The notes under the pieces were generated by a model. It did no database searches, was not told the DNA's origin, and saw only the letters and a program-made list of their open reading frames with translations. DNA of 64,000 nt from Serpula lacrymans var. lacrymans S7.9 (lineage: Eukaryota > Basidiomycota > Agaricomycetes > Boletales > Serpulaceae): NCBI RefSeq assembly GCF_000218685.1, contig NW_006763294.1:1105130-1169129 (forward strand), read 5' to 3'. Below are positions 21,877 through 34,022 of the stretch, piece after piece (positions within the stretch are counted from its first letter, which is position 1; each line of letters starts with the position of its first letter). The position numbers were made by a program, and so were the translations under genes.

Positions 21877-23049
21877 TCCTTGATAAGACATTTGGGTGGT
21901 GCGGTGGTGTGCGCGAGATACATTTTGTCTCGTATAAATTCTTTGTTATCCATCAGTGCGGAAGGAAACTAGGGGAAAACCAATTGTAGGGAATCGAGAT
22001 ATTTACAGTGAGTGATAGTCGATTAATCCCAGTGGTAGTACAATGATGTAACTTGGGTTTTACATCGAAGACCGACTATTGATATTATTTGTCAATGGTA
22101 ACCAGTTTCCGCATGTTTGAGACTGGCGCAGTCCACGTACTTGTAGTGTATTCGTGAACTCCGGATCGTCTATACGAACAGAATCTGCCGACCTTGAGAA
22201 ACCGCAACTTACTTTGTAGGATGAAAAAGCCTAAGAAACAGTTACTCAGCAACAATTGCGTTGCGGCGGCTTTTTAAACCATTTAGCCTGGAGCCTGAGA
22301 ATGAGCGGTAATATTTTTTTTAGAAGTTGAGAAGACCATGGTCGACAAACTACCAACAAGTTTACCGCACCAGACCTAGGCTGAGTAAAACATATTTTAT
22401 AATAGAAACAGTATAATTCTTAGCACATTTCTTTCGGGCAGCCGCAGTAGAGCAAAAATAGTTGTACTTACTAAGGGAACACAGATGAGCCAGCTATTAT
22501 GCTGGGACTCATAGGTATCTCAGTACATAGTTTTGTGTAGTTTTCTGCAGTCACTGTGGGATGAGTTCAGGTGATAGTTACGATATTTGAGGGGACCTGC
22601 GAATATTTAAAATTGGACTTGCTAAATGATCGTGATCGGACTTGCTTTTTTTTATTTACTTTTCAGGGCATCGAGCCACGTGGCGGCCAACTAGGGGAGC
22701 ACTGATCCAACAGCGTTTTCTTCCAGGACTTCTTGCACATTATTCACAGCGGCGAGTAGACTTCTTACAGGCAGCAATCTTACTAGGAAGTACGATGGAC
22801 TTGCGAACGAGCAATACGCACGGTGTTCACAATATTTTCCAGAAGGCACACACAGGAGTAGGAGAAATTCAATTACCCTACAAGTCCCCTTTATAAACAC
22901 CGTCTTTGCGAATTTGGGGCAAGTATCACTCGCGCGCTTCTATCGTCAAATTCGTGACAAGAATAAGTAGTCACTGTAAGAAGCGATTTTTCCTTCCATT
23001 CATCACCATTCCACCACACCTGCAAGTCTACCATATACCAATACTCACC
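21877..23049. other. 1.2-kb intergenic region
   Basis: AT-rich sequence after the BTB block. Frames at 22642-22900 on both strands are not supported by domains or splice partners. Confidence 0.4.
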
Positions 23050-23934
23050 ATGCTCCGTTCTCTTGAGCCGCTCGAACAGGTGAGTACCGCTCATCACCCA
23101 TACACACCCGTTTGGACACGAATCCCATTTTGAGTTTACAGAAATTCAGGGAGGTCGAAGAGGAGCTCGAGCGGCGTGCATTCAATGAGGAGGAAGAGAT
23201 ACCTGAAAGCCCAACCTTTGAGGCCACCCCCGGACCAAGTTATAGGCATCGACGGAAAGGAAGCGTGTCTATATCTCGTTTCGGTCTGGTGAGTCTATGT
23301 CTTCGTTCTCAAAACATAGCTTGACAGCGAAGTAGCCCAGTGACATGGAGGACAATAGTAAATCCGACCCAATAGCACCCTCTCCGCTGGCGACGGTCGC
23401 ACACAAGTCCAACTTTTATCACACTTTAGCCAACGTAAGTTTTGGGTACTGAGTTATTGCTCGCGATAACAAAAAGACAGTCGGGCTGATTGCGGCATAT
23501 TCCAGCCAAGAAGTGTCGAGTCATTCATTTCCGAGGGCTCGGAGGGTTCGGAAAGCCACATAGAAGACGAACACCATGTGACCCAAATGCGAAGGATAGC
23601 AGGTCGTCAAAGTTTGTCAAGGACCATGGGATCAATTTTGTCCCGTCGTATCGAGCGCTCTCGATCCCAAAATGTGCTCTCATCGGGAGGGACAAGCATG
23701 GTCATCGGGGTGTCTGTGGAAGAAGCTACCGTTGACTCCACCCATCCGCATCATCACGACAGACGTTCCACAGCCTTTGCGAGTCCTGAAACAGCGAAGT
23801 CACGCCCACGTGCATCAACGCTAACCATTCCAGTCAGTAATTCACCCAACAGCAATTGGATGTCGAAGGCGAAGGAGTTCACGCAAAGAATCAGACGAAA
23901 AAGCAACATAGGCCTGCCGACCGAGCAACCATGA
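23050..23934 (+). CDS. Hypothetical Ser-rich protein
   Basis: Four exons (23050-23079, 23142-23288, 23336-23434, 23506-23934) close in phase to 234 residues. The N-terminal 60 residues contain a charged helix (KFREVEEELERRAFNEEEEIP). The rest is rich in Ser, Arg, His and Pro with likely phosphorylation sites (SRTMGSILSRR, RRSTAF, RPRASTL) and looks disordered. Introns 3 and 4 needed acceptors downstream of the first available AG (aagtag and ttccag) to keep frame, so these junctions are less certain. No family is recognised. A regulatory or scaffold protein would fit the composition, but that is a guess. Confidence 0.6.
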
Positions 23935-24526
23935 GTTATATGTATGTCACGATTGTGCCTGCATTATGTTTTGACCCGGTGCACTGGATATTCGTCGAAC
24001 CCCACCTTCATGCAGATCTAATGATTGAGAATGGATGAGTGGATCCGAATTGTTGCCACGCTGAGGTCCGCGTTGGCCTAGGGATTTATGCAATATTTTA
24101 CCATCCATCAGACTCTGTATCTAATTTTTCTTCATGTACATGTGTTATCGAGGGGAGGTCCCCGGATATTAAATCATATTATCCTATAAACTGCTAACTG
24201 TGCCCTAGACTGAGTGTAGAGGGCTATTTAAGTGGGGGAACGATCACGTGAAGGCACATGTATGGGCGTCGAGTTACGTTCACGGCTTCTTGAGGAACTC
24301 CTTCTGGAACTGACAATTGACAGTAAACGCCCGGGCTACATCCGGTGTAGACACAAATGTCATTTCGTTTACTTTCCGCCGTATCGAGGCTGATGTCCTA
24401 GATAAAACGGAACACTGCAATCACTCCATTCCTGCGTAATTCGAGCTCCCCTCAAAATTCGCTCAATCATCCCTCACTTATTGTGTGGGTCCTTGGTAGA
24501 GTATAGAAATCGCCATCCAGATAACG
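23935..24526. other. Intergenic region
   Basis: 592 bp between two + strand hypothetical genes; no features are seen. Confidence 0.4.
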
Positions 24527-25513
24527 ATGAATATCGCACACACACGAGTGGTCGACAGATGCACGCCGCGAGATAAATTTGCTCGCAAGCATATCTCTTT
24601 GTTGAGCACAGCTCGCGCCAGCACCGACGATTCTCTTCTCACACCTGTAAGTTCTAACTATTGTCTTTTCCTTGCTCTCGCACTAAGCTACTTCTACAGC
24701 CAAGTTCTCCTTGGGGCAATGACGTGCGTCCCCGACAGCGTTCGCGTTCGCATGCAGCCTGGACTACAGATTGGCGTTATTTGCCAACACCTATCCGCCA
24801 CGCTTTCCGACCCGCTGATCTTGATCCACCAACGCCACAGGAAAGCCCAGAGGATGATGGTGATGCACAGACGATTTCCCTTGAAATTTTCGACCGTTCT
24901 CTGCGCGACGTCGAATTTGACCCTACATGTCTTGATGCCTTAGACAATCAACTTCTACTCTCCCCTACCGACTCTTTCTCAGACGTCTGCTGGGCAGAGG
25001 CTGTCCGCGACGATACCGTCACTGTGCTTCAGCCTTTGCAACCTCGAATACGCAAAAGCGACACTGTGTACTATAATCGTAATAAGGTGGCAAGTGATGA
25101 AGATCCTTATCATGACTGGGATGAAGACTTCTCGGTAGAGGCCCACGCCGTGCGCAATACTGTAAGTCGGAAATTTTGGAAAATCATGTGGCGTTCGGTG
25201 TTCTCAATCATATTTTATTCTGTAGTCTCCGCCACCGTTGTCTTCAGTGCCGCGTCTGAGCCCGTCGTCTTCACCACCTCTCTCACCACGAGATGCCGTC
25301 CTTGCAGTCCTGGAATCTCGTTTCCTGTACCACAACGCCAACGACTCGGTTCATTATTTTCCGGTCCCTGTACAACGCCATCGGGTCCAGCAAAAAGCCA
25401 TTGAAGCCACCCCTTCCATCTCTTCCGGTGCTTCTAACAAAACGCTTAAACGTTTCACCAATGCTTGCACTGCGTCTTTGAGTAGTCGCCGTCGATTGAA
25501 ATCAACAGTTTGA
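24527..25513 (+). CDS. Hypothetical protein, low-complexity C-terminus
   Basis: Three exons (24527-24646, 24700-25161, 25226-25513) with strong gtaagt donors close in phase to 289 residues. The protein has an acidic middle (ESPEDDGDAQ, SDEDPYHDWDEDF) and a Ser/Pro-rich region (SPSSSPPLSPRDAVLAVLESR). It ends with a basic Ser/Arg tail. No signal peptide, membrane segment or domain is recognised. Its position next to another Ser-rich hypothetical gene suggests a poorly conserved stretch. The gene structure itself is convincing because all three exons are long and uninterrupted. Confidence 0.65.
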
Positions 25514-25668
25514 TGTCAAACGTCGTCTGGTTTGTGCTCCTTTCTATTTTCACTTTCCTGCATTTTTTTCTTTTCCTTTTAGAAATCCATCATGCTTCAG
25601 TCATTTCGTACGTTCTACACTAAACACATCGTTGTATCCCTTCGCTTTCCAGTTTTTGCATACCCACA

Positions 25669-26001
25669 TCATCTGTGTCCGTTCTTTTGCCACTGCATTG
25701 CTCGTTGCTCCATCCACTTATGAATTATTGCGTTCATTATTTTCTGTTGTGTCTGTTCCCCTGCCCTGACTTGTCTACATTCCTTAGTTTGATGATAACT
25801 TACCTTATTGTCTTTTTTACCAACGGGCAAGTACATAACCTCCCATGTTCTCGCTTCAAAATTGGGCCTGTGGCTCACTTCGATGTAATACACCCTCTCG
25901 CACCACCGAGACGTCAAACATAATGCTTCTGCTTTACGTTTTGGATTTGCTATATAGAACGTTCGGAGGCTGTCGCAGAGATGATTTGTGAATTTCGTCA
26001 T
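25669..26001 (-). CDS. Possible small hypothetical gene
   Basis: An open frame of 110 codons from the ATG at 26001. The first 65 codons look protein-like (SLRTFYIANPKRKAEALCLTS, YYIEVSHRPNFEARTWEVMY) and end in a good gtaagt donor near 25806, so the true 3' end may lie in a short later exon rather than at 25669. No family is recognised. It converges with the preceding + strand gene, with 155 bp between. Confidence 0.35.
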   Translation of the reverse strand: MTKFTNHLCDSLRTFYIANPKRKAEALCLTSRWCERVYYIEVSHRPNFEARTWEVMYLPVGKKDNKVSYHQTKECRQVRAGEQTQQKIMNAIIHKWMEQRAMQWQKNGHR

Positions 26002-28285
26002 TATGGCAGGATCAGAGTTCTCGACGTCAGTTCCTCGAGATTTTGATCCTGGTTACTAGGTGATGGTCCATGGTGTCACGACCCACAACGGCCACTAACG
26101 TCGTCGATTTCGTTGGTTATACTTGGGCCCAAGAGTGGCCCCAAGTCGGATGACATCATGATATCACTGGTGTTCTGACGTTGACATGGCGACATGGTCA
26201 TATATCCAAACGATTTACTTCGCTCGAACGCTCGGCCCCCCCCCTTTGTTCTGCTCGGTGGCTATCATGATCTGTATTCGCAGGATCCACAGAAAGACAA
26301 GTTACGTGTGATATGCTGAAGCACAGGCACACGCTGTACATTGGGAGTTTGATTCAGACCCGAGAACGTTCCTTCTTGGTTTTGCGAATGGATGGTCATA
26401 AGGTGTGTCATTCATGGCCCCAGAGGACTGATGATTGGAAACCAGAGAAGTCGTGCGTGATAGAGCGAAGTTGAACAAGCCGTATTAAATGTAATCGTCG
26501 CTACACAGGGATATATGAATTAGTCAACGAGGGGGGATGTAACCAAAGGAGGCCTACCACCGACTAGAGGAGTGATCGATCGCATTATGATCATTTTTGG
26601 TAGGGATAGGAGAAGAATGTGCATGAGGCTGCGTAATCAAGTCCTCGCGAAAAACCTGAGAGGTATCATTCACTCTAGGATCTTACGCTGATTTCGTCAA
26701 GGCATGACACTATACACATACACGCGTTAACCCATCTGCTTTGTAAAGCAGGCGGTACCTTGATTAAAAGAGTATAAATTAAGTCTAGAAAACCGAAGAG
26801 ATGGATGGTTAGAGGTGGAACCAATGGCATAAATGACGAATCAAGGTACTTGCGACGATATATTCATCCAAAAGAAGGGGTGGTTGGTGTATAACGCTAA
26901 CCACGTATACTAATAAGCATAACGTAGTCAGAACTTTCGAAAGAAAATTGTTATTATGGACGGCAGTGCTCTAGAATTGATTAAAAAGGGTGACTTCAAA
27001 TTAGAGATCCTGACTGAGGTACGGATGCGCGTAGAGAACCGGTGAGTTAATCTCATAGTCATTATCGGGAGTAAGGGATTTCGGTCTTGGCCGCTAGCGA
27101 GACGAGGAGAGCATTCTCGGGACAGAGGAAAGCTGGGAACGAACAGCCATCTGGCCTTATTGTGGGGCTGTTTGGCTTCAAAGAGTGGATGGGCTTCTAT
27201 CTGGGTGGCAGAAGTCATCTTCCTGAATTCACCATATTATCAAAAGCCAGTCCGGAATCGAGTGTGGTGCTTGCTGGGTTGAAGTATCGCTGTGATATTA
27301 GTGCCATATTGAATTACGCAGAACGCATTCTGGGTACCTAGAGCAGGCTAAAGAATATAGTTTTAGTGAACTGGGTGTTACAGAGCGATGCACTAGCGTG
27401 GGTAGCATTCAACGAACTAAAACCACACACCACTTCTCCCTTGATTTATGATCAATGCAATAACAGTCTTCTTCTCCTTCAACGCGCCACCGGTAATAAC
27501 TTGAACGTTGTGAACTTGCTGGGAAGAGATTCGCGTTGTCGCGAGGTAGGTCATCTCTTCACCGCATTTTTGGGGATGAGTCAATGAAAGTGGTGTTGAT
27601 GATACCAATGAATTGAAGGAGAGAAAGTTTGTAACGATTTGAATACGAATGTGGAGAAGATGGCGTCAAAAAAAGGAGCATAGCCTTTGCATGACAAGAC
27701 TACGTCCAAACGATTCCTTAGATCATGGTCCTACAGAAAACTACATTAAGATAACGAACGTGGTAAGGCACTTGGGGTGATGCATACCGATGATGAGCTT
27801 GTTCTAAACGTCGGGTATGGCACCTTACGGTTGTGGTTGAGCGCTCGTTTCTTGATATCGGTTGCAGTGACATCCTCTTGATGTACGAGTACCTGGGGAG
27901 TGATCACGTCGTCAGTAACTACAGTTTTGCACTCCGCTTGTTCATCATGTCAATAGTCTTCAAGTTGTTCTAACCGCCGTCGAGCGAAAAAATGTTGTAT
28001 CGCAGATTGTTCAAGTTCAGTCAGGCTGTGATTTCTTGCGTTTCCATTTATATATTATAATCTCTGGTGAGAAAATTATAAGATTTGATAGTCACATTAC
28101 AATGATATGACAAGGCATTACACCGAAAACATGTTCGGTGTAGGGCCTTGTAAAACGTTACTGTAAAATTCAGATTTCATTGATGCTGGCTGGTCGTGCG
28201 ATGCGCAGCCTGGAGTAGAGTTTCAATGACACGTCTGGAATGTAATATCACTTTCGCTGAAGTGGAAAATGTACGATGAAGTGAG
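26002..28285. other. 2.3-kb gene-poor region
   Basis: No exon set could be assembled. Frames at 26928-27218 (-) and 27087-27341 (+) overlap each other and lack domain features. The phrase tccaaacgatt occurs twice (near 26204 and 27705) but no longer repeat was recognised. It may contain decayed mobile-element sequence that is no longer legible. Confidence 0.4.
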
Positions 28286-28561
28286 CTACTTCGGTCCGTC
28301 TTCCGGTGTATTTTTTGGCATGAGATTGGTTGATTCGGATGACACCTTTGCTTCTGCTTCTGTTACAGTTGACTGCGCACAGTACGGAGAACAGATACCG
28401 CTTGCAATCTGAACACAACCAACGGTGAGTACGCTACCACAGCGACTGTAACCGACTGCCTTTTTGAGTCTTTCAAGTCCACTATCATTGGCAGTAAACC
28501 GCTTCATGTTTAACGATCAGAATCCAGATAACACGCTCACTTGTTTTGCCATAGATGTCAT
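28286..28561 (-). CDS. Possible small hypothetical protein
   Basis: Two exons (28561-28541 and 28501-28286) joined by a gtgagc...gaag intron give 78 residues in phase. The product has a basic helix (GLERLKKAVGYSR), a short hydrophobic segment (GSVLTVGCVQIASGICS) and a polar tail. Too small to classify. The alternative is a single-exon frame starting at the Met at 28507. Confidence 0.3.
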
Positions 28562-29237
28562 AGTCGCGATTCAGATCCCAGGTACTGGATGGTTCCCAGC
28601 AAAAGTATATATCACAACGTATTCTACCACATTCCACTTCGCATAAAACACCACCCATCGCTTAAATGAAAGAACTGCATGGGATACTTGTAGGCTTCTA
28701 CTGCGCGGAGACAATGCATGATACTCGTAGCGCACCGTGTTTTTAAATCACTCTTTGGTGCTAACGTCCGCACGGGTTTTGATAAAATGCCGGTGGGTTG
28801 CTTGGTGAACTATCAATGCGAATATATTCATTTTCTCACAAAAACTGCGCCTCGGTACAGCTTGCTTTAAGACATGTTCGTCTTGGCTTTATTTTTGATA
28901 TTGTGGTCCATCTAAATCTGTATCTACTCACACTGGATCAATCTTGACCCCGTTCATTCAGTGCTTCGAGATCAGGCTAAAAGTAAACAAGATCTTTTGA
29001 GAATCAAGCTGTGTGGTTGGTTCTTCATCATTTCGACGTGGCATCTTACTCACGGATAACATAAATTGAAGGATATTTTGTACCTGTCTTATGCAGAGCA
29101 AGTACTGCCAGTGATCGCTTCCTTGGACCAGTTCCTTTATCATGCCAACTTCCCTATCCGATCTCAGGTTTTCTCTTTTGTCCTGTTCATGCATACTTGG
29201 TTTATTGGTGTCTATCTCGCTGCCCCATCTGTCTGCA
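28562..29237. other. Upstream region of the SUR7-like gene
   Basis: 676 bp with overlapping short frames on both strands (29066-29272 +, 28958-29245 -), neither clearly coding. It may contain a 5' UTR or an unseen first exon of the downstream gene. Confidence 0.35.
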
Positions 29238-30068
29238 ATGGACATGGTTCGCCTATATTGGGTTCCATCTGAAGGTGGTCACCAAATAACACAGCTAAGG
29301 GTGAGTGGTAAGCAATAATCAATTGAAACCGAAGTGACATTTTCGCGTATATTTTATGGTAGTTTGGTGTATGGTATGTTTATTTTCATCGAGTGTTGGA
29401 CTCGCCCTCATTGCTAATTTAATTGACTCTATTAGGGCCTTTTGTTTGGAAGTGCCGCCAAGTGCTCGATCCTGCTCAGGTGCTGGTAAGAGCTTCTATT
29501 CCAACCCCCCCTTTTGCAGGTCTTTAAAGTTCGCTTTAGGACCCGCTTATCCTCTCTATATGCCCATGCTTGGTGCCAGCATCTCCAGCTCTTGGACTCG
29601 TGGGCTTGTAGCACAACCGATCGGTAAGTCCTTCTGTGTACCCTACTCAAAAAGAGGATGATTATACGTGACGCCTGTGCAGCTATGATTTTTACCATCC
29701 TCGCACTATCACTTTCGTCGTCACACCGTCTCAGCGCTAGATTTTTGACCGCAATTCTTGCCACATTCTTCACCATTCTCTCATTCGCTGCCCAAATCGC
29801 ACTCCTCATCAAGGTGAAGACTGAGCTAGGCAAGCTTAACAACAACCTTTTTCGAGAAAGCACGAAACCTGGAGCCGGTGCGTCTGCGTGTATATTCTAA
29901 TCTCGGTGTCTCGAGCTATCATTTATTGCTGTAATAATAGGCTTTTGGCTGTCGTCTATATCTATGGTCATGCTGTCAATCGCGACGTGTTTGACGTTTT
30001 TCGATGAGAGAGAGTGTAACATATCGGAGAAACCTCGCTATCTTCCCCTCAGTGATCCCGAAAACTGA
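29238..30068 (+). CDS. SUR7/PalI-like four-pass membrane protein
   Basis: Five exons (29238-29307, 29363-29485, 29540-29623, 29683-29877, 29941-30068) close in phase to 199 residues. The topology is one hydrophobic segment (CMVCLFSSSVGLALIANLI), a loop containing two cysteines (FCLEVPPSARSC) and a YPLYMPMLG stretch, then three more hydrophobic segments. The third ends in IALLIKVKTEL and the fourth opens with GAGFWLSSISMVMLSIATCL and stops at basic/acidic residues. This pattern is characteristic of the SUR7/PalI family, which acts in plasma-membrane domains and pH sensing. The assignment is by topology and motif only. A further upstream exon is possible. Confidence 0.6.
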
Positions 30069-30313
30069 CCTCTTTGCTGCTGTTGTGGGGCAAAAGGAGT
30101 CATAATACGGCCTGGCCACATTGGACCTCGGATGCAGGAAGGTCTTCACCAAGTTATGAAATAGATGATACCCTACAGGACCAAAAAGGCTAAGAGCAGG
30201 AAATCTTAGACGATATAGCAAATACTATAATCGTATCATACACTTAATAATAATAGTCCCAGCACTCGGTCGTAAACTGTGAGATCATGATCAGTTCCCA
30301 CCCCGCAGCTCAA

Positions 30314-30603
30314 ATGTCTTCATTGAAGCAACAGAGCATCCTCTACCCAACCAATCTCAACAGTGGTCCAGGCCAAGTATCCCCATATGATGACGAGCAT
30401 GCATGTCAGGTACGGTACCTTGAATACTATATGAACGGTATCGTCGGTGATGTAGTATGTAAATAATTCAGGAGATCTCACCGGGTAAACGTGCCATTAT
30501 TAAAATGCTTCGTTCAAAGCACAGTCGAGAATCGCCAATACGACAAAACACGAGTCATGCGTCCATCTGCCACTCGCCTTGCCACTCAGATAGACGTTTA
30601 TAA
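30314..30603 (+). CDS. Possible small hypothetical protein
   Basis: Two exons (30314-30409 and 30472-30603) give 75 residues in phase with standard gtacgg/cag borders. The product is Ser/His/Arg rich with no domain, no signal and no CaaX end, so a pheromone precursor is not indicated. It lies 245 bp after the SUR7-like gene on the same strand. Confidence 0.35.
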
Positions 30604-31178
30604 CGAGGCCTCATTGAGCTTTAGTCTCCCCTATGCATACCACCCAGGAGGAAGACAGTCGTTCCTCCTATCAATAATTGAGCTTTAAGCTTGATTTCAA
30701 ATTATCGTGATATCAGTGAAGGATGGATGTCCCACTCGCAGATTCATACTAAGACAGCGTGTACGCGTTTGATATTTGAATTACCGTACCCTCTCCTTGA
30801 TGAAATGAACTCAACGCACCTCCAACATGCTTGCAGCGTATCACTCGAGTACCCTGGCAGTGAGGAAAGCATGAGTGAGGGCTGCAAGAACTTGCAGGAT
30901 GCAGTACTACCCGATCACACCTGGGCTGCGTCGAAATCCATGTTGTAAGCACGAGGCCTATGCCAACCACGGGTGGACGCCCAAACGAGTATCACCCCAC
31001 TGGCAGGTGCCAGCCTCGTGCATGGCATACTGTAACAGAACCACAGCTTACTTACATAGTACTAGCAAGAAGCAATTCAAGTTGTAGTCCCCTTGCCGCA
31101 CTACTACCAGAGCGCTTTACTATCTCCATACACCACCCCTTACACCACCCCTTCATCGTATCCCTTACTGCAAGGAAA
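30604..31178. other. Upstream region of coiled-coil gene 1
   Basis: 575 bp; open frames run into the coiled-coil gene from 30960 but the first part (30960-31178) is not coil-like. It is treated as 5' UTR or promoter. Confidence 0.4.
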
Positions 31179-33228
31179 ATGCTTTCGTCATGGTGGCCAA
31201 CGCCAACAGCAAAGCAAACTTCTTCCCGGCGAGCGTCTCAAAGTCCGCGGGATGGCGACTGCAAGGCAGATTGGGAGGTACTTGGAGTTGAGTCGTCGCA
31301 GAGAGACGATCATTCTGGATTCGTCAACGTGGAAGCAGATAGGGCTGGCATTCCGGAGGGATCTTCATATACGTCTTATAGCGGAAGGATTGGGGTCGAA
31401 GAGGGACGAATGCTACAAAAGTCGTTGGAAGACAGGCTGCAGAGTGAGTCGAATACATCGAGAAGCAGAGAGGCAAGAAGTGCGGCGAGAGCAAAACAGG
31501 AGATGGAGTCATTGGCATTGGAAATGAACAAGGTCAAGGAGAAGTTACGAGCATCGGAGGAGAGTCTTGCTGCTCAGATTAGTCTAAAGGACAGTGCTCA
31601 GCAAGCCGTTGGCAAGGCATTGAGGGATTTGCATGATTGTAGAAGCGCTTTGTCAAGACAGAAGCAGGAAACGGATTCTGCCAGGCGCGAGAGAGAGGAG
31701 TTGCAGGAAAGCACGAATCTCGCTATCGCTAGCTTGCAGCACGAGTTGACCCACACGCAGGATCAATTAAAGGAATTTAAATTCAGGGAGGGGAGCTATC
31801 TTCAGCGTATAGAGGAGCTGGAGAACATCGCTCGAGCAGATGTGCAGGCGAAGGACGACATGATAGCGGTCATCACAAAGGAAAGGGACGAGTTGAAACT
31901 ACAGTTGCGATCCCGGGACCAGGAGACGAAGACGCTCCTCAGCCAAATCAACGAAGCTCGAGTTCGAGCGGAATCAGACCTTCGGTTGACTACGAAATCG
32001 CTGAAAGAACGCGATCAGCAATTGGACGAGAGGGAAAAACGGGTTGAGGGGCTAAAGAGAGAAATTTACATGATCAGGGGAGAGGCCAGAGGTATAGAGG
32101 AGAAATCAGTGGCCTTACAACAGGAGCTCGAAGCGCTGAAAGTACAGATGACACAATTGAAGGAGAAATTTGATCGCCAAGCAGTAGATATGAAGGCGTT
32201 CAAAGACGAGTCTTCCCACACGAAGAAGCAGTATAACCAGCTGTTAACGCTGTTAGAAGATCGCACATCGGAGCTCAAGGGGGCGCAGACCTTCCTCACG
32301 ACCGCAGATAACTATTCCGGTGCTGAGGTCACCAATACGCTTCAGAAGCTGAACGCCGAGATCCTTCAGAATTCAGCATGCATGGCGGACTCAATGGTGG
32401 AAACCTTCGAGTTTGATAAAAAGGCTCCTCAATGTCAAGAGCAGTCGGCGGGACCTCAACGAGTGGTTAATATGATGGGAGCAGTTATGGTTCATTTCTT
32501 GGTAGCAAAGCAACACAAGGACGATCCCATTCTCGTCCAAATCGCCTTCCAAGCATGCCTCGTACTATACTTGAGATGGATTATCATGGCATGGATCGTT
32601 GGAGAACCAACTTACGACCGTTTCCTTGACAGCGTTTATACCAAGGTTCGCGAAACAGGTAAGCTAGCTGCATTTATGAAATTGCCATTCGACTCAAATG
32701 ACATTCGTAACAGAAGCACAAGCCGTATCTGGCCGATGGAGGGCACTCACACGAGCTCACCTACAACAATTGCAACGGGAAGAACCAGAGACGCTGGAAA
32801 CTCTGGCCTCGTCCATTACCAACGGTTTGGTCGATATCCTGGTCACTGCTGGATGCAGTGCTCCGATCAATAAAATCCAAGAAAAGCTAAAGACTGCGTT
32901 TAACACAAAAATCGCCGTTATGGTAGACTTAGCTATCCGCCTGAACAGGGCAATAGGGGAAGACATCACCTCTGGAAACATGGAAGTTGTGGCGGTAAGC
33001 TCCGCGATGCCATATGACCCCGCGAAGATGGATAATGCATACGAAGACGGGCAACCACAAGACTCGGCAAGTATTCGCGTACTTTGTCCAACTGATTTAG
33101 GACTACAGAGGCTTTCAAAGGTTTCCATGACAGGAGAGGATGAATGGGACACAAAAATGTTGTTGAAACCCAAGGTCGCCATAGAGTCCGTGGTAGATAG
33201 CCTGGAAGACTTCGTCACACACCAGTAA
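31179..33228 (+). CDS. Long coiled-coil protein, copy 1
   Basis: Two exons (31179-32658, 32714-33228) close in phase to 664 residues. Residues about 90-420 are a near-continuous charged coiled coil (heptads rich in Glu, Lys, Leu and Gln). A conserved globular end follows: TSELKGAQTFLTTAD, GRWRALTRAH, LNRAIGEDITS, CPTDLGLQRL and KPKVAIESVVDS. The same C-terminal blocks recur in the gene at 48929, so the two are paralogues. The short N-terminal part is Ser/Arg rich. Such proteins can be structural or tether-like; no known family is recognised. The start Met at 31179 was chosen because upstream in-frame codons have no coil or conservation; it is not certain. Confidence 0.75.
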
Positions 33229-34022
33229 TTGCGTACTTCACCTCTATACATTTCATGTAGTTTGCTGTTATAATCCGTACAAGGTCTGCGATAAACTCTA
33301 GGTATCATATGTTAGCTACGAGTGCTCTGTCTTGATTCTTTTTCTGCCTGTAACTATATTATCAGCAATCACCACGGATATACGAAAGTCGAACGTGCCT
33401 GCATCCTCATTCGTTGGAGCCATTTCTCTCCTTTTGGGCATACTGCTTCCTGTCCACGGGATCGGAATTACAGCATTCTTCATAAGGTAGAGGAAAAGGA
33501 CATACGAGGGTGGAGACGCGGGTCTCTTGTTACTGTGTTGTGCTGCGATGTCGATCTTAGGGGCGAAATAGGGTCTACGGCATGCCTTGGTTCTGGCTTG
33601 ATTGCTATGTGGCGAGCCGGTGCTGTTTGACACGAGAGTGTAGATATTCTTACCAAACAATAACCGTACCTTCTGTTAAGCTATTCCGTCCTTGAAGGCT
33701 TTCGAAAGCATCGAACAAGGCCCTAGATGGCTGATAACCTGATGAAGCTAGATATATCATAGCAATGAATAATAAAGTAGAGAATAAATAAAACAAAGTT
33801 ATATTTACAATATGTGCCACTATTAGATGGCATACGAGTTTCGACTGGTTCCATCTTGACAGGTCTATCATGGTTTTCTATTACTGTGAAGTTGTCATGA
33901 ATTCATGAATTCATCAAACATCGTACGCGGGATGTCTACCATTTGACTCTGTTCGGTGCTGTAGTAATGCAATACTGGCTAAAAGTTCCTCAGAGGGCCG
34001 ATAGTGTGAATCTATTATTTAC
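33229..34022. other. Intergenic region
   Basis: 794 bp between the 3' end of coiled-coil gene 1 and the 3' end of the next minus-strand gene. A 73-codon minus-strand frame at 33650-33871 has one hydrophobic segment, but splice-like signals inside it argue against a simple gene. Confidence 0.4.

Noticed and set aside
26196..27715. Two tccaaacgatt copies as possible transposon ends
   Set aside because: Only 11 bp match, same orientation, no target-site duplication or enclosed transposase frame.
30314..30603. Small gene considered as a mating pheromone precursor
   Set aside because: Lacks a C-terminal CaaX box and any nearby STE3-like receptor.
33650..33871. 73-codon frame with one hydrophobic segment
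   Set aside because: Contains internal gtaaat and ctag splice-like sites and no recognisable continuation.
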